Below, one piece after another: positions 34,742 through 42,587 of a DNA stretch of 64,000 bases; within the stretch, counting starts at the first letter, position 1, and each line of letters starts with the position of its first letter. Below the pieces are notes generated by a model. The model did no database searches and had not been told where the DNA came from. It saw only the letters and a list, made by a program, of their open reading frames with translations. The position numbers and the translations under genes were made by a program. Source of the stretch: Flavobacteriales bacterium (lineage in GTDB: Bacteria; Bacteroidota; Bacteroidia; Flavobacteriales_D; Crocinitomicaceae); assembly GCA_947500755.1 (NCBI GenBank), contig CANMTO010000002.1:62001-126000 (forward strand). The letters are read 5' to 3'.

Positions 34742-36537
34742 AGTTGAATTCTACCATTGAAGCAATAACTGCACGAATAATTGCCCGAAGTGCAGAAACT
34801 CGGAGCTTGTATTTGAAACAAATGCAACAGGCTCGGATAGATGGAGTTGCACGTTCGGCCATGAGCTGTGGTAATTTAGCACATGCCTATGCAGGATGTA
34901 GCTCCCAGGACAAAGGAGCCTTGGCTGAAAATGAACTGAAAAATATAGGAATCATTACTTCCTACAACGACATACTTTCAGCCCACAAGGTGTATGAAGA
35001 TTATCCTAAGCAAATCCGTACCTACGCTACTGCTCATTATGCAGTTGCACAAGTAGCGGGAGCGGTTCCAGCCATGTGCGACGGAGTAACCCAAGGTCAA
35101 GACGGCATGGACCTTTCCCTTTTTTCAAGGGATGTGGTTGCCATGGCGACCATTGTTGGTTTATCACACAATGTATTTGACGCGGTGCTCTGCCTTGGAA
35201 TCTGCGACAAAATTGTTCCAGGCTTATTGATGGGAAGTCTTCGCTTTGGCCATTTGCCAACCGTTTTTGTCCCTGGGGGACCTATGCCAAGCGGGATATC
35301 TAATGAAGAAAAATCAAACATACGACAATTATATGCAGAGGGAAAAATCGGACGTGATGAATTATTAAAAGGGGAATCAGATTCCTATCATTCCCCAGGA
35401 ACCTGCACCTTTTATGGTACCGCAAACAGTAATCAAATGCTCATGGAGATCATGGGACTTCAATTACCCGGATCCAGTTTTGTTAATCCAGGCACAGAAT
35501 TACGTAATCTACTCACTGAAGAAGCTGTACGTGTGGTTGCTGAAAATGCACGAAATGGTTCAAATTTATTGATGGATATCGTCTCAGAAAAAACGATGGT
35601 CAATGGCATTATTGGCTTATTGGCAACGGGTGGGTCAACGAATCACACCATCCATTTAATTGCGATGGCTCGAGCTGCCGGAATAATTATTAATTGGGAT
35701 GACATGTCAGATCTTTCAGCAGTGATTCCATTAATTACTCGGATGTATCCAAATGGTGCCGCAGATGTAAATCACTTCCATGCCTCCGGAGGAATGGGCT
35801 TTGTGATACACACCTTACTAACGCATGGATTATTGCATGAAGAGGTAACCACCATCCTTGGAAAAGGCCTCTCAACCTATACACAAGAACCCTACATTGT
35901 TTCCAATACCTTAGCCTGGAGAAACGGAGCTAAGGAATCACTGAATGACTCCATTATACGAGATGCAAGCAATCCTTTTTCCATGGATGGCGGAATTAAG
36001 ATCATTCGGGGAAATCTTGGACGCAGTGTGGTAAAAACCGCAGCAGTTGCCACTGAGCACCTTATCATTGAGGCACCCGCCATTGTATTCAACGAACAGC
36101 AGGAGTTAATTACGGCATTCAAAAACAATGAATTGAATAAAGATTTCATCGCTGTGCTTCCTTTTCAAGGTCCTGCACACAAAGGAATGCCAGAATTACA
36201 TCAACTCACTCCTACCCTGACGATTTTACAAAAGAAAGGATTTCGTGTGGCTTTAGTCACCGACGGTCGTATGAGTGGAGCCTCTGGTAAAGTTCCTGCA
36301 GCAATCCACATGAGTCCTGAAGCAAGCAAAGGAGGTTCCATTGGAAAAATTAAAACCGGTGATTTACTCACGTTGAACTGTGTAGAGGGTACCCTAACGT
36401 GTCATGATTCAGATTTTGCGCTACGCGCTACAGTTACCAAAGAAAGTACAGATCAGGTTGGCTTAGGTCGTGAGTTATTTGGTCTATTTAGACGTCAAGT
36501 AACTGATTCTGAGGAAGGTGCATGCACCCTGTTTTAA
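34738..36537 (+). CDS. edd: phosphogluconate dehydratase (Entner-Doudoroff)
   Basis: 599 residues, the expected size. Iron-sulfur ligand segments are present: MSCGNLAHAYAG, CDGVTQGQDGMDLSLFSRD and LCLGICDKIVPG, as is the C-terminal TDGRMSGASGKVPAAIH. The Edd (rather than IlvD) assignment rests on length, PGTCTFYGTANSNQMLMEI and its position after zwf-pgl. It dehydrates 6-phosphogluconate to KDPG. The expected next enzyme, KDPG aldolase (eda), is not in the window. The stop shares a palindromic TTAA with the stop of the convergent TerC gene. Confidence 0.93.
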   Translation: MKLNSTIEAITARIIARSAETRSLYLKQMQQARIDGVARSAMSCGNLAHAYAGCSSQDKGALAENELKNIGIITSYNDILSAHKVYEDYPKQIRTYATAHYAVAQVAGAVPAMCDGVTQGQDGMDLSLFSRDVVAMATIVGLSHNVFDAVLCLGICDKIVPGLLMGSLRFGHLPTVFVPGGPMPSGISNEEKSNIRQLYAEGKIGRDELLKGESDSYHSPGTCTFYGTANSNQMLMEIMGLQLPGSSFVNPGTELRNLLTEEAVRVVAENARNGSNLLMDIVSEKTMVNGIIGLLATGGSTNHTIHLIAMARAAGIIINWDDMSDLSAVIPLITRMYPNGAADVNHFHASGGMGFVIHTLLTHGLLHEEVTTILGKGLSTYTQEPYIVSNTLAWRNGAKESLNDSIIRDASNPFSMDGGIKIIRGNLGRSVVKTAAVATEHLIIEAPAIVFNEQQELITAFKNNELNKDFIAVLPFQGPAHKGMPELHQLTPTLTILQKKGFRVALVTDGRMSGASGKVPAAIHMSPEASKGGSIGKIKTGDLLTLNCVEGTLTCHDSDFALRATVTKESTDQVGLGRELFGLFRRQVTDSEEGACTLF

Positions 36538-37523
36538 TCGGCTGTACGAACAGAAATAATAACCGAAACAAGCAAGGTTCCAAGAATCACTCCTAATGAA
36601 ACGATGGTTTCAATGTGATATACAGGTGCAATTAGCATTTTTAACCCAATAAAGGCGAGAATTACGGAAATACCATATTTTAATTTCTCGAATTTATCCA
36701 TTGAATTCGCCAATAAGAAATACATAGAACGCAAGCCGAAAATTGCGAAAATATTCGAAGTATATAGAATGAGTGGATCATCTGGAGCAATTGAAAAAAT
36801 AGCTGGAATGGAATCAATCGCAAAAATCAAGTCGGTTGTTTCCACAATAAAAAGCACCATGAATAAGCGTGTAAGGAAAACTTTACCATTTCGTTTAATC
36901 CAAAAAGAATCGGATGAATCTTTAGTCAAAACGCGGAAGTTCTTTCGAACAAATCGGGCACCAAACGAGTTATTAAAGTCTTTATTCTCGTCATCCTCTG
37001 CGGAGAATAAGGATTTAATCCCCCCATATAAGAGCATGATTCCAAAAATAGTCATGATGAAATTGATTCGATGAAACCCTTCCCCTCCTACCTGATCTGG
37101 ACCTAAGGTAAATTTCCAAAATGCCGGAAGATAGGTAATCTTGATTAACCAAGTTCCAGCAAAAATAAAGATCGCACGAAGTGCCATTGCTCCCAATATA
37201 CCCCACAGTAAAATCTTATGCTGAGCCTTTCCTGTAACCTTGAAGTATTTAAATACCATTAAAAACACAAAGAGATTATCAACAGACAAGGACTGTTCAA
37301 TCCAATAGGCCGATTGAAATTGTGAAAATTTCTCAAAGCCTTTTTCATAAAAAACAAACCCGCTAAATGCCATGGCAGTCAAGATCCAAATAGCCGTCCA
37401 ACGTATTGAATTCTTCGTGGAGACCTCATGTTCTTTAAGCTTAAAGAGTGAGCGAATATCGAACGTTAATAACAGCGTAACAACGACGGTAAACACTACA
37501 AGAATTATTTGATTTTGATTCAT
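36534..37523 (-). CDS. TerC/Alx-family integral membrane protein
   Basis: 329 residues, about nine hydrophobic helices. Conserved charged residues of the family occur inside helices: SAYWIEQSLSVDNLFVFLMVF (acidic D/N motif, split across residues about 72-92) and FIVETTDLIFAIDSIPAIF (about 223-241). These proteins are proposed to move metal ions such as manganese, or to act in tellurite or alkaline response; the exact substrate here is not evident. It has its own promoter and is divergent from the ElaA-like gene. Confidence 0.9.
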   Translation of the reverse strand: MNQNQIILVVFTVVVTLLLTFDIRSLFKLKEHEVSTKNSIRWTAIWILTAMAFSGFVFYEKGFEKFSQFQSAYWIEQSLSVDNLFVFLMVFKYFKVTGKAQHKILLWGILGAMALRAIFIFAGTWLIKITYLPAFWKFTLGPDQVGGEGFHRINFIMTIFGIMLLYGGIKSLFSAEDDENKDFNNSFGARFVRKNFRVLTKDSSDSFWIKRNGKVFLTRLFMVLFIVETTDLIFAIDSIPAIFSIAPDDPLILYTSNIFAIFGLRSMYFLLANSMDKFEKLKYGISVILAFIGLKMLIAPVYHIETIVSLGVILGTLLVSVIISVRTAD

Positions 37524-37529
37524 CTACGG

Positions 37530-37537
37530 CAAATGTA
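37530..37537 (-). promoter_or_regulatory. -7 box (TACATTTG) for the TerC gene
   Basis: A perfect match on the minus strand, six bases before the ATG at 37523. Confidence 0.55.
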
Positions 37538-37570
37538 ATGCGAAAAGTGGTGCTCTAGTAAAAATCTAGC

Positions 37571-37578
37571 TAAATTTG
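37571..37578 (+). promoter_or_regulatory. -7 box (TAAATTTG) for the ElaA-like gene
   Basis: A perfect match only three bases (AGG) before the ATG at 37582, so the mRNA is probably leaderless, or starts within a few bases of the ATG. Confidence 0.5.
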
Positions 37579-37581
37579 AGG

Positions 37582-38043
37582 ATGATCCAAAGATTTACAT
37601 ATCGATTTGATGAATTATCGCCTGCTCAGCTTTATCAAATTTTAGCCTTACGAAGTGAAGTTTTTGTCGTGGAACAACAATGTATTTATCAAGACCTTGA
37701 CAACCTTGACCAACAGGCCATTCATTTGCTTGGTGTAGACGACTCAAACAACCTGGTTTCCTATGCCCGCATACTCACACCTGGTGTTGTTTATCCGGAA
37801 TACGCAATCGGTAGGGTAATTGTAGCGCAATCCCACCGAGGAACGGGTGAAGGACACAAGCTCATGAATTACTGCATGGAAGTGATTGAATCAATGGCTG
37901 GAAAAGTTCCAATTCGTATTTCTGCGCAGGCTCATCTTGAAAAATTTTATAAAACACATCGTTTTAAATTTACCGGAAAGTCCTATTTAGAAGACGGTAT
38001 CCCACATGTAGAAATGATTTATTATCCTAATTTAGCACCATGA
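37582..38043 (+). CDS. ElaA-like GNAT N-acetyltransferase
   Basis: 153 residues from the ATG at 37582; the TTG two codons upstream lies inside the -7 box. The sequence ELSPAQLYQILALRSEVFVVEQQC is the ElaA N-terminal signature (read in two parts around residue 20). RVIVAQSHRGTGEGHKLM contains the acetyl-CoA motif A. The family acetylates small molecules or proteins; substrate unknown. Its stop overlaps the start of the M13 peptidase gene by 4 nt (ATGA). Confidence 0.85.
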   Translation: MIQRFTYRFDELSPAQLYQILALRSEVFVVEQQCIYQDLDNLDQQAIHLLGVDDSNNLVSYARILTPGVVYPEYAIGRVIVAQSHRGTGEGHKLMNYCMEVIESMAGKVPIRISAQAHLEKFYKTHRFKFTGKSYLEDGIPHVEMIYYPNLAP

Positions 38044-40079
38044 ACAAAATAGCAGCATTATCAATAGGAGCATTAATCCTTGCAAGTTGTTCCACCACAA
38101 AGACAACTACGCAGACACAAAATCATGCTTATAAAACCGTTTCTACGGAATTAATGGATAAAGCGGTGAATCCAAGCGAGGACTTCTTTATGTTTTGTAA
38201 TGGGACATGGGTAAAGAACACCGTGATTCCGGCCACAGAATCGCGCTGGGGAAGTTTCAATGAACTAGAAAAATCCAACAATGAAAAGCTAAGCAAAATC
38301 CTTGAAGAATGTGCAGCCCAACCGGGGGAAGTTGGCACCCAAAGTCAAATTCTTGGGGCTTATTATGCCAGTCTTGTGAACATGAAGCAACGGGATGCCC
38401 TAGGTATTTCAGCTATACAATCTGAATTATCGTTAATTAACGAATTAAAACGTAAAGATTTGCTTGTTGAAATTATCGCCAGCCATCACCGTGACGGAAT
38501 AGGAAGTGCCTTCGGCTACGGGGTAGGTCAAGATTTAAAAGAAGTAGATAAAAACATAAGTTATTTAGGGCAAGGCGGTATTGGTTTACCTAACCGAGAT
38601 TATTACACCGAAGCGAACAAAAAGGATATATTAAAGGCGTATCAAGCGCATATTGGAAAGATCTTTATTATGGCTGGGAGCTCGGAAGAAACCGCCTTAG
38701 ACGCTTCCGCAAGTATTGTGAAATTCGAAACGAAATTAGCAGAAGCCATGCTTACGCCAGCTAAAATGAGGATTCCTGAATTGACTTACAATAAAATGGC
38801 TTTTAGCCTTGTAATCAAGTCTTTCGGAACCTTTGACTTCCGCTATTACTTATCTAAAATTGGGGCACAAACCCCTGACAGCATCATTGTATCTAATCCT
38901 GATTTTATTAAAACCTTGGCTGGGTGTATTGAAACGGAATCGCTACAAACCTGGAAGTATTACCTGCAATGGAATGTATTAAATCAATATGCGGGACATC
39001 TTAATCAAGCCTTTATTGATCAAAATTTTGACTTTTATGGAAGGACCTTAAAAGGCAAAAAAGAACAAAAACCACTGAATGAATATGCCATAGAAGAAAT
39101 TACGAATTTAGAAATCGGGGAATTACTCGGTAAAGCCTTTGTAGGAAAATATTATTCAGCGGAGGCGCAAAAACGTGTGAATGAATTGGTTGACAACCTA
39201 TTGATTGTTTTTCGTGATCGAATTGCAAAATTGGAGTGGATGACTCCCACGACTAAAAAACAAGCACGTAATAAATTAGACTCTATAGGGCGAAAACTAG
39301 GATTTCCCGAACAGTGGGAAGATTACTCCTCCCTTTCTTTTAATCCTGAAGATTATATTGGTAATATAAAATTGATGGCCCGTTATTCCAATCAGAAGAA
39401 TCTTGCAGAATTGAATAAACCCGTAGATAAGGAAAAATGGGGAATGCCCGCACACATGGTTAATGCGTATTACCACCCGCTGTTAAATGAAATCGCCTTC
39501 CCGGCAGGAATTATGCAAGCCCCATTTTTTGATGTCAAATCTGAAGATGCCGTGAATTACGGGCGCATAGGAATGGTTATCGGACATGAATTCACGCATG
39601 GATTTGATGACATGGGTTCTAAATTCGCAGCGGATGGTAGCTTCACCAACTGGTGGACAGAAGAAGACCGAAAGGCATTTGAACAGCGAACCGCACTTTT
39701 GGGAGAAACTTTTGCCAGTTTTTGCCCGATGGAAGGCAATTGCGTCAACGCTGAACTTACCATGGGAGAGAACATAGCAGATTTGGGTGGATTAACGATG
39801 GCTTATTACGCGTACAGACTAACCGATGAATTTAAAATGAATGAAGTGCGCGAAGGTTTTACACCCGCACAGCGGTTCTTTATCGCTTACGGTCAATTAT
39901 GGAAAATTAAGTATACCGATGCTGAGATGAAAAACCGTTTGGCTACCGACTCTCACTCCCCTGGTATGTATCGGGTAAATGGCCCATTAAAAAACTGTCC
40001 AGAATTCTTCGAAGCGTTCGGTATCACTGAAGGAAAAAACATGCGCAACTCGAAAGAAAAAATATCCAAAATCTGGTAA
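38040..40079 (+). CDS. M13-family zinc metallopeptidase, lipoprotein
   Basis: 679 residues. A signal peptide ends in a lipobox (LILASC, Cys 16), so it is membrane-attached outside the cytoplasm. Zinc motif HEFTH at 516-520, third ligand in GENIADLGG, and NAYYHPLLNEIAFPAG upstream are diagnostic for the neprilysin/PepO family. It cleaves oligopeptides, probably in the periplasm. It is coupled to the ElaA-like gene by a 4-nt overlap and followed after 30 bp by a LURP-one-like gene. Confidence 0.93.
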   Translation: MNKIAALSIGALILASCSTTKTTTQTQNHAYKTVSTELMDKAVNPSEDFFMFCNGTWVKNTVIPATESRWGSFNELEKSNNEKLSKILEECAAQPGEVGTQSQILGAYYASLVNMKQRDALGISAIQSELSLINELKRKDLLVEIIASHHRDGIGSAFGYGVGQDLKEVDKNISYLGQGGIGLPNRDYYTEANKKDILKAYQAHIGKIFIMAGSSEETALDASASIVKFETKLAEAMLTPAKMRIPELTYNKMAFSLVIKSFGTFDFRYYLSKIGAQTPDSIIVSNPDFIKTLAGCIETESLQTWKYYLQWNVLNQYAGHLNQAFIDQNFDFYGRTLKGKKEQKPLNEYAIEEITNLEIGELLGKAFVGKYYSAEAQKRVNELVDNLLIVFRDRIAKLEWMTPTTKKQARNKLDSIGRKLGFPEQWEDYSSLSFNPEDYIGNIKLMARYSNQKNLAELNKPVDKEKWGMPAHMVNAYYHPLLNEIAFPAGIMQAPFFDVKSEDAVNYGRIGMVIGHEFTHGFDDMGSKFAADGSFTNWWTEEDRKAFEQRTALLGETFASFCPMEGNCVNAELTMGENIADLGGLTMAYYAYRLTDEFKMNEVREGFTPAQRFFIAYGQLWKIKYTDAEMKNRLATDSHSPGMYRVNGPLKNCPEFFEAFGITEGKNMRNSKEKISKIW

Positions 40080-40109
40080 TAACTTTTATTAACCTCTAAA
40101 TTATAGCTT

Positions 40110-40703
40110 ATGTCCTTTGAATTTCCCCTATCGTTTAAATTTAAAATTGGCACCTTATCGAATGATTTCGTAATTACGGATTCACAAAATAATACGGTCA
40201 GTTATGTTCGCCAAAAAATGTTCAAATTAAAAGAGGACATTATGTGCTACAGCAACGAATCAAAACAAACGCTGTTATATCGAATAAAGGCGAATAAATG
40301 GCTAGATTTTTCTGCTACCTATTCCTTTTTTAATGGTGAGGATAAAGAACTCGGTAAAGTAGCACGTAAAGGAGCCGTTTCTTTATGGAAGGCGACCTAT
40401 GTTGTGTTGAACGCAGAAAACACCAATGAATTCACGATACGTGAAGAAAAGCCTTGGGTTAAAGTATTGGATGCCTTGGTTTCTCAAATTCCAATCGTTG
40501 GGATTTTTACCGGCTATATGCTCAACCCAAGTTACCTGGTAACCAACGAACAAAATGAACCCATAATGAGGTTTAAAAAAGACAGTTCATTTTTTGGTAG
40601 AAAATTCTCTTTACATGAATTAAAAGAGGTTGACGAAAATGCTCAAGAGCGCATCGTACTTAGCTTAATGATGATGATATTATTGGAGCGACGAAGAGGA
40701 TAA
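40110..40703 (+). CDS. LURP-one/scramblase-like (tubby C2 fold) protein, tentative
   Basis: 197 residues without a signal peptide. Repeating beta-strand pairs such as FKFKIGTLSNDFVITDSQNN, VSYVRQKMFKLKEDIMCYSN and LDFSATYSFFNGEDKELGKV resemble the LURP-one/phospholipid scramblase-like beta barrel, with GKVARKGAVSLWKATYVV as a typical segment. A hydrophobic stretch (IPIVGIFTGYMLNPSYLV) could be the central helix. Function unknown; the family assignment is by pattern only. It ends before a strong bidirectional terminator. Confidence 0.55.
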   Translation: MSFEFPLSFKFKIGTLSNDFVITDSQNNTVSYVRQKMFKLKEDIMCYSNESKQTLLYRIKANKWLDFSATYSFFNGEDKELGKVARKGAVSLWKATYVVLNAENTNEFTIREEKPWVKVLDALVSQIPIVGIFTGYMLNPSYLVTNEQNEPIMRFKKDSSFFGRKFSLHELKEVDENAQERIVLSLMMMILLERRRG

Positions 40704-40718
40704 ATTCTATTTCAAATA

Positions 40719-40746
40719 AAAAAGGCCGCACATTGCGGCCTTTTTT
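40719..40746 (+). terminator. bidirectional terminator
   Basis: An A run, GCCGC, a five-base loop, GCGGC and a T run lie between convergent genes. The flanking A and T runs let it act on both strands. Confidence 0.85.
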
Positions 40747-40764
40747 ATGAAGTTTACTTCTCTA

Positions 40765-42354
40765 TTAGTCTGCAAGATCATATCCTTGATAGGATTTATC
40801 CTTGTAAAGCGTAGCTGCTTTTTGAACCACTTCATTTAACTCGTTAAAGATTTGATACGATTCACTATAACCGAAAAGGTCTTGTGCTATATTTGATTTA
40901 ATCCGAATGCGTATCGCCTTTCCACTGATGTCATAAGCCTGTTGGTCGAACGTTAATTTAGAGTCTTCCTTCAATACATAGCTAAAAAACCCTTCCATGA
41001 ACAAAGCATCTGTATTAAAATTCGAAATGAATGCCTTAACATCCGGGTACTTTTTCTTTAATTGTTCACGGTTTGTATTCACAAATTCTAAACTATATGA
41101 ATTCACATGCCCCCCACGAATCAGGTTGCTGTAATAATCTGTTATATCTGTAGTATCTAAAGCGACAAAAACATCAGGCATAATTCCACCGCCACCGTAT
41201 ACCAAGCGATTTTTAATCATGGTGTAAAACTTCAAAGAATCCGGCAATTTAACAGAGTCAGCATGCTGAAATTCCCCATTTAAATAGCGTTGCGTAAGGT
41301 CTTTGCGATAAGTCTCTACGTCTTGATATGGTTTTTGAATAAATCGTCCTGTAGGCGTGAAATATCGCGCTATAGTTAATCTTAATTCACTTCCGTCAGC
41401 CAATGGCGTTGGACGTTGAACGAGGCCTTTACCAAAAGTTCTTCTGCCAACAACTAAGCCACGATCCCAATCTTGAATTGCTCCGGAAACAATTTCACTC
41501 GCTGAGGCCGTATATTCATCGGTTAATACGATCAAGCCGCCCTCTTCCCAAAGTCCTTTTTTACTTGCACTCAAGTTACTACGCGGCTGTGCACGCCCTA
41601 TTGAATAAACCAATAATTTATTTCCCGAGATAAATTCATCAGCAACTCCCCTTGCCGCATCAAGGAGCCCTCCCCCATTTCCTTGTAAATCGAAAATTAG
41701 GTTTTTCATTCCTTTTGATTTTAAATCTTTGAGTGCTAGTTGAATTTCCTCAACGGTAGTTCGTGAAAAGCTATTGAGTTTAATATACCCTATCTCTTTA
41801 TCAATCATATACGCGGCATCCACCGAATAAATTGGAATTTTATCACGTGTGATGTTAAAGCTTAATTCGTCATGCTTTTTGCGAAGTACTTTAACTTGCA
41901 CCTTAGAACCCAGCTCCCCCATTAATTTCGTACGGACCTCATTGTTTTTCAAACCAATACCCGCTATAGAATTTCCATCAACCGCAACAATTTGATCGCC
42001 CGCTAATAAACCCAACTTTTCACTTGGCCCACCGGGAATGGTAGCAACCACCATTAAGGTATCTTTAACGATTTGAAATCGAATGCCGATACCAACAAAA
42101 CTACCATTAATCTGAGATTGTGCTTCTTGTGCTTCTTCAGCAGGAATGTATGTGGAATGGGGGTCTAACTCTTCAAGCATGGCTACAATGGCAGTCTCTG
42201 TTAATTTTTTAGCATTTACAGGGTCTACGTAATTACGCTCTATGTGCTGTATAATCTCTTGAAATTTATAGCTGGTCGATACACTTTGAGGGTCAATTTG
42301 CGCATTGTAAATAAACGAAAAGCAAGTGATAGAAGTAATTATAATAGTTCGCAT
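40765..42354 (-). CDS. S41-family C-terminal processing peptidase (Ctp)
   Basis: 529 residues from the ATG at 42354, which opens a signal peptide (MRTIIITSITCFSFIYNAQ). An N-terminal helical region with LDPHSTYIPAEEAQEA is followed by a PDZ domain (IGIRFQIVKDTLMVVATIPGG, GDQIVAVDGNSIAGIGL). The catalytic core has LIFDLQGNGGG, the nucleophile in YTASASEIVSGAI and the lysine in RRTFGKGLVQ. It cleaves proteins at C-terminal ends in the periplasm. A TATTTTTG box lies upstream, giving a leader of about 25 nt. Confidence 0.93.
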   Translation of the reverse strand: MRTIIITSITCFSFIYNAQIDPQSVSTSYKFQEIIQHIERNYVDPVNAKKLTETAIVAMLEELDPHSTYIPAEEAQEAQSQINGSFVGIGIRFQIVKDTLMVVATIPGGPSEKLGLLAGDQIVAVDGNSIAGIGLKNNEVRTKLMGELGSKVQVKVLRKKHDELSFNITRDKIPIYSVDAAYMIDKEIGYIKLNSFSRTTVEEIQLALKDLKSKGMKNLIFDLQGNGGGLLDAARGVADEFISGNKLLVYSIGRAQPRSNLSASKKGLWEEGGLIVLTDEYTASASEIVSGAIQDWDRGLVVGRRTFGKGLVQRPTPLADGSELRLTIARYFTPTGRFIQKPYQDVETYRKDLTQRYLNGEFQHADSVKLPDSLKFYTMIKNRLVYGGGGIMPDVFVALDTTDITDYYSNLIRGGHVNSYSLEFVNTNREQLKKKYPDVKAFISNFNTDALFMEGFFSYVLKEDSKLTFDQQAYDISGKAIRIRIKSNIAQDLFGYSESYQIFNELNEVVQKAATLYKDKSYQGYDLAD

Positions 42355-42384
42355 GGTATTTAATATATGTTGAAACGGTAGCCT

Positions 42385-42392
42385 CAAAAATA
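42385..42392 (-). promoter_or_regulatory. -7 box (TATTTTTG) for the Ctp gene
   Basis: A perfect TAnnTTTG on the minus strand, 30 nt before the ATG at 42354. The ATG at 42387 would overlap the box. Confidence 0.5.
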
Positions 42393-42587
42393 GTAACAGT
42401 TTGAAATTATTCCCCTCTTTTTATTCGGTCTATTCAAATTTTAGGTTTTATTGGCGTTTTATTTAATTTCATCGAACAATAAGTTCACGAGATGTCTCAT
42501 AAAAAAAATCGCGTTTTTTTTTATCACCATGCAATTTTACTTTAAATTCGTGCGTCATTAGACCGCTAAACCATTTAAAAAGTACCT

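Noticed and set aside
34738-36537. Dihydroxy-acid dehydratase (ilvD) as the identity of edd
   Set aside because: Both belong to one family, but the 599-residue length, internal motifs and position after zwf and pgl favour Edd.
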